Shown: one piece after another, positions 22,089-34,475 of the stretch
How the letters are laid out: each line of letters begins with the position of its first letter
Numbering within the stretch: the stretch's first letter is position 1
Notes under the pieces: model-generated
Databases searched by the model: none
What the model saw: only the letters and a program-made list of their open reading frames with translations
What the model was told of the DNA's origin: nothing
Program-made: the position numbers and the translations under genes
Origin: Allomyces arbusculus
Taxonomy: Eukaryota; Blastocladiomycota; Blastocladiomycetes; Blastocladiales; Blastocladiaceae
DNA length: 64,000 nt
Direction: 5' to 3'
Assembly (NCBI GenBank): GCA_027604705.1
Contig: JADHYV010000020.1
Location: 1-64,000 of the forward strand

Positions 22089-23136
22089 ATGAACGTGCAA
22101 GTCGTGTCGCGCAGCGGCAAGGTGATCGAGGCCAACCTCGAGGTGACCGCGCGGTCGGGCGGCGAGCCCACCGTCGCCGACCTCAAGCGCGCGTTCCACG
22201 CCGAGAAGAAGCCCATGTACCCGGAACGCCAGCGGTGGACCTATGGTGGCGTTCACGCTCGCGTTTGTCCTCTGTCAAGGGCATGGCCACGGACGCTAAC
22301 CGCAACGTGATCTTGATTGACCAGACGGCAAGGTGCTTGACAAGGACGCGACGACGCTCGCGAGTTGCGGCGTGCCCAAGTCGGGCGGCAAGCTCGTCTT
22401 CAAGGACCTGGGCCCGCAAATTGGCTGGCGCACCGTGTTCATGCTCGAGTACCTCGGCCCGCTGCTCATCTACCCGTTCTTCTGGCATCTCGACACGCTC
22501 ATCTACGGCCAAGCGGTGGAGCGCAACCGCACGCAGCGCATCGCCTACATGATGCTCATGGCGCACTTTTTGAAGCGCGAATACGAGACGATCTTTGTGC
22601 ACCGCTTCTCGCACGGCACGATGCCGCTGTCGAACCTGTTCAAGAACTCGTTCCACTACTGGGTGCTCTCGGGTGTTTTGATTGCCTGGCGCGTGTTTGC
22701 GCCCAACGGTGCGCCCGAGCACTCGGACGCGTATGTCGCTGCGTGTGTTGCGCTGTATGCGTTTGGCCAAATGTCCAACTACATGACGCACGCGATCTTG
22801 CGCGACCTGCGTCCGCCGGGCTCGACGACGCGCAAGATCCCGTACGGGTACGGGTTCAACCTCGTGTCGTGCCCCAACTACTTTTTCGAGGCGGTCTCGT
22901 GGACGGCGGTGCTGCTGCTGACGCAGAGCTGGGCGAGTGCGTTTTCTGCTGGTCGCTTGACTGAGATGCGATCCGATTGGAAACTGATATTTCAATCCGC
23001 ACCGATAGCGCTCGTCTTCATCATCTTTGCCGTGGGCCAAATGTACCTGTGGGCGGTCAAGAAGCACAAGGCCTACAAGAAGGAGTTCCCCAACTACCCG
23101 AAGAACCGCAAGGCCATGTTCCCGTTCATTGCCTAA
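22089..23136 (+). CDS. TSC13: very-long-chain trans-2,3-enoyl-CoA reductase (TECR/TSC13)
   Basis: Catalyses the last, NADPH-dependent step of each very-long-chain fatty-acid elongation cycle in the ER. 298 residues in three exons: 22089-22245, 22325-22936, 23009-23136. The N-terminal ubiquitin-like region ('ADLKRAFHAEKKPMYPERQR') and the steroid 5-alpha-reductase-type membrane domain ('FKDLGPQIGWRTVFMLEYLG', 'FVHRFSHGTMPLSNLFKNS', 'PYGYGFNLVSCPNYFFE') are clear. The tail 'KKHKAYKKEFPNYPKNRKAM' matches the family C terminus. The second intron (22937-23008, GTGCGT..TAG) is 72 nt, in frame and without a stop. I remove it because homologues join 'TQSWA' directly to 'LVFIIFAVGQMYLW' and because it has normal ends. 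Start context is good. Confidence 0.94.
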
Positions 23137-23874
23137 ATTCGGGTGCAAGGCGACCTGACGTGACGCGACCAGGTGGAGAGCGTGCGCGGATTGTGGATGG
23201 ACCACGCGCACGCGCAGAAAAGGCCGTGCCTTTGTTGTTGTCGGCCAAGTGTTGGCCACCGTCGGTCAGTTTTGAGACGAATGTGGGGAACAATGTGTAA
23301 TTTTGCTGTTCCATTTTGGTCTTGCCGTGCACGCTCGTGCGCGCTCCCGGGGGTCGCCGCTGCGCTGCGGGCCACGAGCGCTGCAGATAAGGCGCGGTGG
23401 TGCTGGTGTTACTGTCGGCGTGCAGGAATGCGCGCGGCAGGATGCAGCACGGCCGGCGAGGAAGCGCAAGGAAAAGAGACCAAAGGTTGGTTTGCACGTG
23501 GCAAAGCCGGGCAAGCCAGCAACCACCACCGGCAGCCGGCGCTGTCGCGCTCGACCCGGCCCGCCTTCTCCACACCAGCACGACACGACGCGCGCGCACC
23601 ACGACAGCGCGCCGCTCCACGGGCCCCGCTCGCTGCCAGTTCCCGCACTGCACGCGCGCGCACCGACTCAACCGCGCGCCGCCCCGCGATCGGCCCCCCT
23701 GCAAGCGGATTTGGTTGACGCACTCGACCCAACGGTTGCTGTGATCAGCACGGTGCCCGAGCACCCGCAAACGGAGGCCGCATTTATTGGCCGGCCCGCC
23801 TGCCAGCCGATTCCACCACCGCCACCACCACCAGCACCGTCTCGCATCCCTGCGCGCGCGCGCGCCCCGCCGCC
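23137..23874. other. intergenic region, TECR / APSES gene
   Basis: 0.74 kb between tandem plus-strand genes, so it should hold the TECR 3' end and the APSES-gene promoter and 5' UTR. It is very GC- and Pro/Ala-codon-biased, giving open frames on both strands without family matches. Confidence 0.5.
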
Positions 23875-26468
23875 ATGGTCCCATCATCCGCGCCAAGCGC
23901 CGTCGCGCGCCAGCTTGTCGATGTGTCGGACCTGCCCTCGTCGTCGGCCTCGCCAGCCCCATCGCTGCACTCCTATTCCGACGCCTCGGCACCAACTTCA
24001 ACCACCTCGAGCAGCCCGCCCGACTCGCTGTCGCCCATCCTGTCGTCGCCACCCGCGTCGCCCGCGCCGCACCGCGCCCTGCAAGCATCGCCCGCGTCCA
24101 TGATGCTGACCGGCTTGTTCGCCGACGGATTTTTCCTGCCCGACGATTACGGCGCCGACCCGCCCGCCGACGCACTCCCGCCACCACCTGCTGCCGACCC
24201 ACCCGACGCGCCCGTCGACCCTCTGCTGCACCGGTCGCGTAAGGCCAGTCTGAGCGGCGCCTGGGCTGACATGCCCGGTGGGCCCATGTCGACCTCTTCC
24301 GGATCCTCGTCTGCATTGTCGTCGTCGGCGCATCGAAAACGCAAGTTCTCCAACCTGTCCCCCGCCAATCACCATTGGAACGACGCGCGCCACGTTGGTG
24401 GACCGAGTCCGGGTGGAACCCTGACCTCGAGCCACGTTCTCGCCGGATTGCGCATGCGCCGGCCCTCGGTCTTGGCCGCAGTCGCGCGCGAGCGTGAACG
24501 AGCTCGAGAGCGTGATCTGGCTGCGACCATGGACCCGCCGACGACAGCCTCGTCGTCGGCATCCACCAACTCGACGGCAACCGATGGCGCCGACACTGGG
24601 CCTACGTTCGCTATGCCCGACCCAAAGAGCTTTTTTGCGTCCATTTTCGAAGACTCGGAGCCCGATTCCGACCCGGACGAGCACGACAATGACCACCGAG
24701 GATCGCCCTTGGCGAGCCCGCCGCCGACGCAATCCGCTTCCGCCGCGTCCCCACTCTCATGGCCTGCAAGTGGGCCATTCAGTGTGTCCGGATCTGCGAC
24801 CCCGCCACGACCACGCGCACCCGACGGGCCCTGGACCGCGGCCGTGCACCGTGTGCTCGCCGACTTGCCGAGGATCGACCCGACGAGCCCATTACCGCCG
24901 TCATTGCCGCCAATTATTCTGACACTCGTCGAGGGTGTGCCCGTGTTCTTGTGCGTCTTGTCCTTGCCCGCCAACTCCGAGTCGTCGGATTCGCTGGACC
25001 TCGATCCAGCAAGGACGTTGGGCGCGTCAGAACTCACATCGCCACCGCTCGCACCGACGAGTACGGGGTCGGCCATGGCTGCAGCCGCGGCGAACGCGTG
25101 GTGGCTCAATCGACCGCCAAAGGAAGCGAGACACGGACGGCCGAAATCGCCACGATTGGCGGGAACCACGGGCAGCGCCGGATCGTCGTCGCCCAATATG
25201 ACCGCGTCACCCGCCGTGTTCATGCTGGGCCCGGCCGCGATGAGCTCGGGCAATGGCACAGCAGCCGTTCCGCCGCACCCGCTCATCCTGCCGCGATCAC
25301 CGCACGGGCCGAGACCGCCGTCGCCGTCACTCGTGCCCTCGTCATCGTCACCCGGCCGGCCACGCCCCCCACCGTCCATGTCCAACAACGACACGTCGTC
25401 GTCGCGGCGCAAACCCGTCTTCCTACTCCGCCGCGCCGACGAGTCGCAGTATGTGAACGCGACCACATTGCTCATGGCCGGCGGCGTCGATTCCGACAAG
25501 GAACGCAACATTGTTCTTTCACTTGAACGTGGCCGCGTACGCGTGCGCCGCCCATCCCTGACCGCTGCGACCGCCGCGGCCTCGGGCGGTGATGCAAGGT
25601 CATTGGACCCGCCGACGCTCGAAGGCACCTGGATTCCACTCGCCCGCGCGCGCGCGCTCGCGTCGACCTGCTCGCTCGACCACCATTTAGCACTGTTTCT
25701 GTCGGATAATTTACCGAGCTTGTTTCCGTTCCCGCTCGCCGCGGTTGCGCCCACAGCCGCTGTGGCAGGAGCCGCTGCTGCCGCTGAAGCTGCCGTCTCA
25801 GCAGCAGCAGCAGCAGCAGCAGCAGCCGCTGCGGCCAACGCGACGCAACCCAACGCCGCGCGCGACCCGCGGTCGGTCGTCCTGCACCCGGCGCCGCCCG
25901 CACGCGCACGGAAAGCCGCGACTCGGACGAGAGCTCCCGTCGATGACGTGGCCGCGTCGGGTGCCGGGCCGAAACCGGGCGGGCCGGTCCCTGACCTGCT
26001 GCCACCACAGAGCAGCGCCGCCGCCGCCGCCGCCGCCGCAGTGCAGGCGATGCCGCGGCTCGGCACGAGTTTCCCGACCCACCGGCCCACCGCCGAATCC
26101 GTGGTCACCTCGGTCATTGGCAACGCGCCCACGCGACTCGCGCAATTGCACGCGCGCGGGCCGCCCGCACCAGCCACGTCCAACGCGGCGCCGCAGCCGT
26201 CGGCGCTCGCGCGCGAACAGCTCAAGAAGCGCGCGCAGGGAAAGCGGCCGAAAGTGATTGGGGTCCCACAGCCGCAATCGTTTTTCTCGGACGCGCATTC
26301 GAGGTTGCATCCGCATGCACCGCCTGCCGCGGCAGCGGTGGGTGCAATTGGGGCAGGCCCGAAGAAGGGAGTTATGCCGGTGTCGCCGTCGGGGCGCAAG
26401 TTCCCAGCAGGCGCGTTTCGGGTCCCGACGGCCGCGGCGGCAAGGGCAAGGCTCACGACCGCGTCGAT

Positions 26469-26506
<38 letters not shown>

Positions 26507-27825
26507 GACCGGTGCGTTCCGCGACGGCGGCGGGGGCGCGTGTGGATGCGGATCTGACCGAGGACGAGACCGAGGATGAGGATGAGGCGAATGGTGCTAC
26601 GGCGACCGACGACGACGAGTCCATGGAAGAAGCCGATGGCGAAAGTGCGCGAGCGAGGATGCCGCCGGGCGCCGTGCGACGACGTGCTGGGACGGTCGTG
26701 CCTACGGCCGCGCCTGCGGCGGCGGCGCCACCACGGCTCGCGCTGCACCCGCGCATCTTCCAGCGGTTCCCGGCGCCGCCGTCCCCGGGTGATGCCGGTA
26801 GGCGGACAGCAGCTGCTTCGCCCAAAGTGCGCGCGGCGGACTATTTTACGGATTCGGATAGCGACGAGTTTGCGACCACGTCGGATGACGAGGACGATGC
26901 GACAGCGTCGGACGCGAGCGACGTGCGCGGCGCCCCGAGGCCGGTGGTGAACGTGCCGCAGCCAAGGGTCGCGGTGGGAAGGGACGAGGAGACCGACTCA
27001 ACATCGTCCGAGTCGGACGGCGACGATTCGGCGGCCGTGCCGTCAACACGTCGCCGCACGGCGGCAGCGACGGCACCTCCACCACCGTCGGTCAAGCGCA
27101 AGGCGGCTGCGACCAGCGCGGCAGCCGCGAAACCGGCGCCGGTTAAGCGTGCGCGGCGCGCAAACGGGACCGCGGCACCGCCACTGCCGGCTCCTGTTCC
27201 GGGTGCACCGAAAAAAGGGGCCACGACGCGTGCTCGGAAAAGTGCGGCTGTGGCCGCGGCGGCGGCGGCGGCTGCCGCTGCTGCCGCCCCGACTGCGACC
27301 GCAATTACCCCACCAGCACCACCACCCAGTACCAATGGCGCAGCCACAGCCAATGGGGTGGCAGGGCGGCCGAAACGCACACGTGCAGCGACCGCGCGGG
27401 CAACCGCCGCTGCAAGCGAAGCGCCGTCGACCACCACGACGACGCGCGCGAGTCGCTCGCGGACCAAGGGTGCACCTGCCACTGTCGCAACCGCACCCGC
27501 GCGAGCGGCCGCACTCACCGCTCTGGCTCCACCTGCCCCACCAGCGGCACCCGCACGTCCTGCGGCCGTCACGGTGACGAAGGCGGCTGTGGGTCGGCCC
27601 GCACGGCGCGCGTCGGTCCGGGTCGCGCCAACGCACGACTCGACGGCGAGCGAATCGGACGAGCCGGTGCGTCACGGCAATGGCGGTGGGGGGTTCGAGA
27701 CGGAGACGGATGACGACGATGATGACGACACGATGGGCGGGTCCCGCGCGCTAACGAACGGGCGGCGCATTCTCGCGCAGCTCGATGCCGAGGCCGCGAC
27801 CGAGTCGGAGTCCGAGTCCGATTGA
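23875..27825 (+). CDS. APSES/KilA-N-domain nuclear protein with long disordered regions
   Basis: A 1,316-residue protein, apparently intronless. The recognisable part is an APSES-type (KilA-N) DNA-binding fold split in two: an opening strand near residue 350-362 ('ILTLVEGVPVFLCVLSLP'), about 150 disordered residues, then residues ~513-617 with 'KPVFLLRRADESQYVNATTL', 'ERNIVLSLERGRVRVRR' and 'LEGTWIPLARARALASTCSL'. The N-A-T and G-T-W-I-P-L signatures are those of Mbp1/StuA/Xbp1 and of the nuclear-envelope protein Bqt4. The rest is Ala/Pro/Ser-rich with poly-Ala runs, acidic clusters and Lys/Arg-rich AT-hook-like patches, ending in SESESD. No ankyrin repeats are seen, arguing against an Mbp1/Swi6-type factor. 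It is likely a transcription or chromatin factor; targets are unknown. Confidence 0.75.
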
Positions 27826-28264
27826 TGAGTGCGCTTTTGGGTCGGCGACGTGATAAATTCCTCCGTTTTCGTCGTTCGGATTAGCACGTTGTCGTGTTGC
27901 TTTGGAACTTCTGTCAACGCTGGCTCACGTCACGTTCCACGAGTCCATCACTCCAACTATCACATTTCCGTTGCCCACAACCGCACAACCATGCCCAACG
28001 CAACAAATCATTCATTACAAGTCGATCCCCGTGCTCGGGGCACTTCTCAAAAACGATCCCCCTCCATCCAGCATCCATCCATCCAGGCGCGCTTTTGGCT
28101 CCGGCAGGGCTCCCGCAAAACGGCGCGAGCGATAAATATTCAACCGCACACACAAAGAAAACAACGCGCCAAAAAAAAAAAAAAAAAAAAATTCAAGCAA
28201 AGCCTCAAACGCAACTCCGGCTTCCCGTGCGCAATCCATCCGTTCCCTTCTTCACCCACAATCA
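27826..28264. other. convergent intergenic region with an A-tract
   Basis: 439 bp between convergent stops. It includes a 21-nt adenine run at 28171-28191 flanked by A-rich sequence, possibly part of a 3' processing region. No target-site duplication or mobile-element coding sequence accompanies it. Confidence 0.6.
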
Positions 28265-31200
28265 TCATGCCGCGCCACCCCCATCCTGTTGTGAGTCGGG
28301 CACAAACGAAGCATGCGTCGGCGCCGGCGGCGACGCGCTCGCGCTATTCCCGGCCCCCGGGTTCCTGCGCAGCATCGCCGCAAAGAACCCGCGGCCACGC
28401 GGGCGCGGTGGGGACCCGACTGGTGGAGCCGTAGCAGGCACGGCCGTCGCGAGTGTCGGCGACGTGACCGCATCCGCGGGCTCTGCGGGGAACGCGACTG
28501 TCACGGCGCTCGGGTTCTCGAGCGAGGCCAAATCTCCAGCCCCGGGCGCGACCGACTGTCTTGTTTGTGTGCGGAACCGCGATTTTCCACGCCGGCTGGT
28601 CGACGGCGGGACCGGTAATCCCGCGGCGTCGCCCGGTTTCTCGGACATGGCGCCGCGGCCACGCGATCCGCGCGTCGGTTGCGGACTGGCATTTGCGGCC
28701 GCAGCCGCGTCCGAGACATCGCCGCACGAATCGTCTTTGGCGTTCTTGGCGGCGTTGGGCTTATCGTACCCGCCATACTTGACGAGCGTCGTGACGAGGT
28801 CGCGTACCATCATTTCGCGGGTGCGCCGGTGCAGGCGCGCGATCTTGCCCGCGCGGAAGGCTGCGGCCTCGCCGTTCACCAACTTGGCGTGCAGGAAATG
28901 GCGCAACTGCGTCGCGTCCCCGAAAAACCCGTCGGGCGGTAACGGCGGCCCAAACGAGGGCACGTCCGCCTGCGCGACAACGGCGACGCGGTGCCCCGCG
29001 ACCCCGTCCATGACGCACGGCGCGACGACCAGGTAGACTGTCAAGAAATGTGACTGGATCATGGTCGGGTCAAAAACGGGCGTGACTTGCGCGAGGTCGG
29101 CGAGCGCAGCGTCGTGGTGCGCGTCTTCGCCCGCCGAGGCCGGTGGCGGCGCAAAGTCGTCGACGTAGACGACACACACGAGATCGTTGCCAATCTTGGC
29201 CTTGCGCTGCACCTGCTGCGGGTCCGTCCGCGAGTACGGCAGCAGCGTCGACACGTGGAACATGAGGTCAAAGTGTCCGCACTTGCCCACAACCGACTCG
29301 GGCCCATCCAGTCCGTGCCGGTTATCGAGCCCACCCAAAAACCCTTGGTACCCGACGAGGGGCACGCGATCACCCAGCACGTCGAGAAACTCATCGAACG
29401 CCCTTGAGTGCGTCGGGTTTCCAAACACGGCATTCTCGTCCGTCTGCCCGCGGCGCATATAGAGCACACCCACTTTCACGCCAAACGCGAGCCGCATCTG
29501 GTCGAGCTTGACCAAGTCCGACTCGAGCGACTTGGCGCGCACTTTCACCAACTTGTGCACGGGGAACCGCTGATAGACGTACTTGATCACGTCCTTGTGC
29601 CGCTTCACGCGCGCCTTGACTTCGGAGACGGGCACCTCAATCCGCACGTCGCGGTCTTCGGACCGCACCAGCATGCGGAAAATGCCCGCGGCCACGTCGT
29701 GCCGGACCGAAATGACCAGTGGGCCCGTCAGCCCGTCGTCGAGCGCCGACGCGGCGTTCCCACTACCACCTCCACCGCCCATACTCATGGCCGCCGAAAT
29801 CGCACCGGCAACACCCGAACTCCCGCCCTGCGCGCCATCGAGCACCATGACGTAATTGTTATGGTCGTGCCCCGCAAAGTACTGCCGGTAATACATGGCG
29901 GTCACGTCCACCTGGTCGAGCAACGTCGGCGGCGCCCCCGGGTACGGCGAGTACTCGACGTGCGCATAATCCACCAACATCGCATTCAGCCTCGCGTCAC
30001 TGACGAGGTATGGGTTCGTGCCACGGCTGCGCACGGACGCGTGCGGACTACGCCCCGACACCGACCCCGCGGCCGCGGCCGTCGCCTGGCTCACGACACT
30101 CCCGCCGCCATTCGAGTGCACGCTCGCGACCGACGCTGCCGACGACACAAACTCGTGCGCGATCTGCGGCGACGTCGGCAGTGGCGGTGGCCGTGCCGAC
30201 ACCGCCAGACCCCAATCCTCCTGTGGCGGTCCCGCCAGCGGTGCCGACGCCGGGGCCACCCCGAAAATCGGGACCGCGCGCGGCGGCGGTGTCTCGACCA
30301 CAAACCCGTCGGTCCGGTAAATCAAGTCCGGCAACGCCGGCGCTGCCCCGGCCGTCCAAATCGATGCGACCGCACCCATCGACTGCGCTCTTTGTTTCTT
30401 CAAGTGCGTGAACTGCGCGCGCCGCTGCGGCGCGGCCACCACCGCGGCGGCCACCTCGTCGCCCACAACGTCCAGGTCCTGCGACCGCGACCGCGTGATC
30501 GACCGGCGCGCGACGATACCAATGGTCGCGCGGGTGGGGGACGATGCGGTGAGTGCAGCCGGGTCGGCGCCGTGCACTCCAGCGGGGCCCGGATGCCCAA
30601 GGGCCATTCGCGCGAGATGTCGCGCGAGAACGTGGTCCGGGTCCCGCGGCGGGCGTGGCGGCAAGTTGCTGTCGTCACCGGCGACGGGGACGGCCGAGGT
30701 GTCGTACTCGTTCTCGTCGTCGTCGTCGCCTTCGTCGACACCCAGGAGCGTGCGCGCGTGCGTGTGTGCGCCAGGGGCGGTGCCGAACGCGAACGAGGTG
30801 GAGCGTGGCGGGAGACGCTTGAAGTCGCCTCCCGCGGAGGAGGGCGCGCGTGGTGACGCGCCGGGGCTCGGGTCTGGTGGCGTCGGGCAGGTATCGGGCA
30901 ATCGGGTGCCCGCGCTGCTGGTGCCGACGGCACCGACGAGCGAAGACGCGGCGAGTGCCGATGGCGCGTACGTGTTGGGTGGCGTATATCGTGCATCGAC
31001 AGGTGGGGACGGCAGCGTGTCAGCGCGTGCGAGGTGAGGATGGTGAGAATGTCGATGGCGGCGGCGGTGGCGGTGGTCGTCGTCATCATGATCGTGGTCC
31101 TCGTCCTCGTCCTCGTCCTCGTTGTCGTCGCCATGGACATCATCATCCTCGTCATCCTCATCATCTTCGTAATCCGGGTACGGCTCAGGCGGAGCCGGCG

Positions 31201-32509
31201 CGTCCTTGCCACCACCCGTGCCACCGGATTTCTCTATTCGCGGGAAAGAACGTGTGTTAGCTTCCCGCGGAAGATCCCGTGCCCACCACCACAACAATGG
31301 GCGGGCTGGTTTTTTGCGGTCGGGAGGCGCATGCGCACGCTATCCCACGAAACGTGGATGCGAACGCAGCGCTGCGCCAAGCCCTCTGGCACCAGCACAC
31401 CTCGAACAAGGCACACGTACGAAACATGGAAATCAGCGATACGGCTGAGACCGACGCAGCCGACGGGAACCGCGACCGCAGATTACTTGCGGACCCGGCA
31501 CGCGCACGCGCTTGCGGCAGTCCCGGCGGGTGCGTATCGTCCTCGACGTTCATCCTCGGATGTGGCACGTGGTCGTCGTCGTCCCACGGCTGCGAGAGCG
31601 GCGAGGTCGGCCTGCTCGTCGAGAGCGGAACGACAGTCGGTAATCCTGCGGGTTCCGCGGCGGCGGCCGCAGTGGCCGCCGCGGCGTGCGTCTGGTACCG
31701 CCGCGACCACGACAGAGACGACGACGACGAAATCGACGACGTGTGCGTCGACCCCGGCGTTGCGCGTCCCGGTGGAGACACCCCCGTGATCGATGGCGAG
31801 ACGCCCGTGATCGATGGCGGCGCCGCGGCGCGGTCGGTCGCGACCGGACTGAGCCGGCGCGTGATTTGCGTAAACGGTGCCGCGTAGGTCGCTTCCGGGT
31901 CCCAGTGCACGTGCGCGCTCGCGGACGAGAGGGTTGGGGAGACGACTGTCTCGACGTGTCGCGGTAATGGCGCGGGTACCGATGGTGGTGGCGGCGGCGG
32001 GTTCGTGACGGTCGAAGACGACTTGGTCAGGAACGACGCTGGGCGGCGGAAGAAGAAGCGCTTGGCGGTTGATGCCGACGAGGACGGTGCCGGCGGTGGG
32101 CCCGCGGCCGGGTTGTGCTTGGTGCAGAAAATGTCGCCGTTGAAGGCGAGCACATTGTCCATGGCGAGCGGGCGATGGCACCGCGAGCACTTGAAGCACT
32201 ATAAATCATGGAGGACGGCGGACACACGCGCCGATCGATCGGTCAGTTTTGTTCTCGTCCGGGCTTCGCCAAAAGCGATGAGACTGGTCGACTCGACTCG
32301 ACGTGGTCGCTGCTGCATACCTTTTGATGGTAGACCATCGTATCAAACGCAAAGTAGGGCTCAAACGCCATGATCGTCTCGCCGCACCCGGCGCACGCCG
32401 TGGCCGCATGCGTGCGCGGCACGCCGGTGAGTGCCGAGGGCAGCGCGTGGGGGCCGCCGCTGCTGGCGTGCGGGACGGGCGCGGGCGTTTCGCGGCGCGA
32501 GAGCGGCAT
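28265..32509 (-). CDS. LIM-domain RapGAP protein
   Basis: A predicted GTPase-activating protein for Rap/Ras-like GTPases with an N-terminal LIM zinc finger. 1,311 residues in three exons: 32321-32509, 31421-32198, 28265-31233. The LIM finger shows Cys39, Cys42, His61, Cys64, Cys67, Cys70, Cys88 and His91, the canonical spacing, and is split by intron 1 between Lys63 and Cys64. A Ser/Pro-rich linker and a striking Asp/Glu/His-rich stretch (exon 3 start) follow. The C-terminal half holds the RapGAP domain: 'VGYQGFLGGLDNRHG', 'HFDLMFHVSTLLPYS', and 'IGNDLVCVVYVDD' with the catalytic Asn thumb (near residue 1002). Intron 2 (31234-31420, 187 nt) is unusually long here and its exact ends are less certain. 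LIM-RapGAP fusions are known in fungi. Role: cytoskeletal or polarity signalling, inferred. Confidence 0.85.
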
Positions 32510-34020
32510 CGTGGTGGGCGGAGCGGCGCGGTCGTTTCCAGTCGAGACAGTGCGGGTCGTAGTAGCCGCGGTGGGAAGTGATAGTGTTGGTGGACGAGTC
32601 GGTAATCGTCACGCGCGCCACGGTCGTCAATCAGCGAATTCGGTCCAATCGACTGCGTGAGCCCGTGCCACGTCGACAGCGGCGACTCGGCGGCGTGAAC
32701 CCGGGCGGACGGACGAAGCGCAACACGAGCGCGTGCACGAGAGAGCAAATTCACCGCGCACAAGGGGCCCGAACGAACGCCGGGCGCGGTGACAGTGTCG
32801 GGAGTCGAGTTGAGCGACAGCGCGCGGCGTCAGCGTCGTCGGCGAGGTTGGCGAATCGTGGATGAGCGCAGGCGCAATTGACGCGGAGCAGACTGGACAG
32901 AGCAGTGCGGGAGGAGGGAAACCGGCACGGATTGGGTCAGTCGCAAGGTGGAGAATCGAAAATGAAGCCCGCACCGCCGCGACGGAAAGCAAAGCGATGA
33001 AGTGAAGTGAAGCGAAGGCCGAAGCGAAAGGAGCGGCGGCGATGAAGGTTGCGGGCCCTGCCCCTGCCCCCACCCCCACACTTGCTTGCCCAAGCTTGCC
33101 CCCACGCCCGCCGGCCTTGCCGGAACTTGCGCAACACGCTCCGTTTCGCTTCGGCGCGGGGGTCAGGAACGGCAGTGGCCCGCAGTCCGTATGCGCGCGC
33201 AGTCGCCCGATGTCAAACATGGGAACGGCACTGCTCTGCCAGCATGGACGCGGGCGTGGCCCGAGGGCCCTCTGGCCCGTCTTCCCGTGCGGCGGACATG
33301 GTCGCCGCAGCGCTTTCCGACGAGGAACGCCGAGCCACGGAGGCGCCGCGACCGCGTGCGGGGGGAACGGGACACGGCGCGGCCGGCCGATGAAGTGGCC
33401 GTGCCGTGATCACTCGGGCAAAGTTCTCGTGTTGGGCGGCACCACAGCACATGGCAGGGCGACACACGAAGGCGCGACCGACAGCACCATGCCACATGCG
33501 CGCACACACACACGCTCGCACGACGACGCATGCGAGGCGGGGAGCGGGCGAGGGCACGGTGAACGTGGAGGGCCGGGGGATGCAGCAAGCATGGGCGCAG
33601 GGGGACCGGGACCAGGCGAGGCGTGGTCGGCGCGACCAATGAGCCCCACGGCACGAGCTCCAGGTCGGGTGCGGGGCGGGGGTGGCGAGCACGTCGACGG
33701 TGCTGGTGCGGGCGGACGGTGCGGCTCTCCAAGGACGGTGTGGACGGCGGGTACGTACTCTTGACGTCGTCGGGTGAGTTGGCGGTGGGCGCACGGGCCA
33801 GCGGCAGGCCAGTTGCCCTCTTTGACTTAGCCCCCGCGCGGCGTGCCTCGTGCAGCAGCGAGCACGCGCGCCGCCACGACCGCGCGCTTGGTTGAAGCAC
33901 CCGTCGGCCGTGTCGGTCAGGATCGGAGACTGGTGAGCTGGGCCCGTCGGCGCACGATGGACGCCGGCGCAGCTCAATGGGTGCCCTGGCTGCGGGCGGG
34001 CGGGATGCTGCTGGCGGCTC

Positions 34021-34021
<1 letters not shown>

Positions 34022-34058
<37 letters not shown>

Positions 34059-34073
34059 ACTACTGCTGCTGCT
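34022..34073. repeat. CTG/CAG microsatellite
   Basis: An almost pure CTG run of about 12 units, followed by CTA CTA and further CTG units. In different frames it reads poly-Leu, poly-Cys or poly-Ala on this strand and poly-Ser, poly-Ala or poly-Gln on the other. No supported coding frame passes through it. Confidence 0.85.
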
Positions 34074-34465
34074 ACGACCGCGGCCACGCGGCCGTCGGTG
34101 CGGTGCGGGCGGTGAGGAGGGGCCGAGCTCGTCGCCGGTGTGCGGCTGCAGTCGGTCGGTTGGGACGACGAGGACGAGGAGTCGGTGCTGTGCTGCGACC
34201 AGGGCCGCCTGCGACCATGCAACGGGCGATCCTCGTGGACGGGCCCAAGTGCACCAGATGCGCAGGCAGCGGTGCCACCTGTCCGCAGGCAGCCCCTGCC
34301 TCTGCAGACCGCGCACGTGCTGAGCCACCCATGGCCAGGAACACTCCGAGTGCTCTGTGCACCGCAGATGGGGGTGGCACCAGCACAGCGTGACCCGGGA
34401 ACGGGCACGAACCGCGGCGGCCCACCGCACAGGAAGCGTCACGATCGCGTGCGCGCCGGCCGCCC

Positions 34466-34475
34466 ATTATTTATA
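34466..34475 (+). promoter_or_regulatory. TATA-like element upstream of HSP10
   Basis: The A/T-only run ATTATTTATA sits about 95 bp before the proposed HSP10 ATG, in otherwise very GC-rich sequence. Position and contrast suggest a core promoter; this is inference. Confidence 0.4.

Noticed and set aside
24369-26825. 818-residue open frame antisense to the APSES gene
   Set aside because: Mirror of Ala/Pro/Ser-rich codons on the other strand; composition is Ala/Gly/Ser with no motif.
28171-28191. 21-nt A-tract as a possible retroposon tail
   Set aside because: No element body, no target-site duplication and no reverse-transcriptase sequence nearby; a 3' region A-run is simpler.
29408-30856. 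482-residue plus-strand frame antisense to the RapGAP exon
   Set aside because: Arg/His-rich shadow of a conserved coding exon; no independent start or family match.
33213-34442. 409-residue minus-strand frame with a poly-Ser run in the 2-kb gap
   Set aside because: The run comes from the CTG microsatellite; the remainder is Arg/Pro/Cys-biased and matches nothing, and competing frames are equally open.
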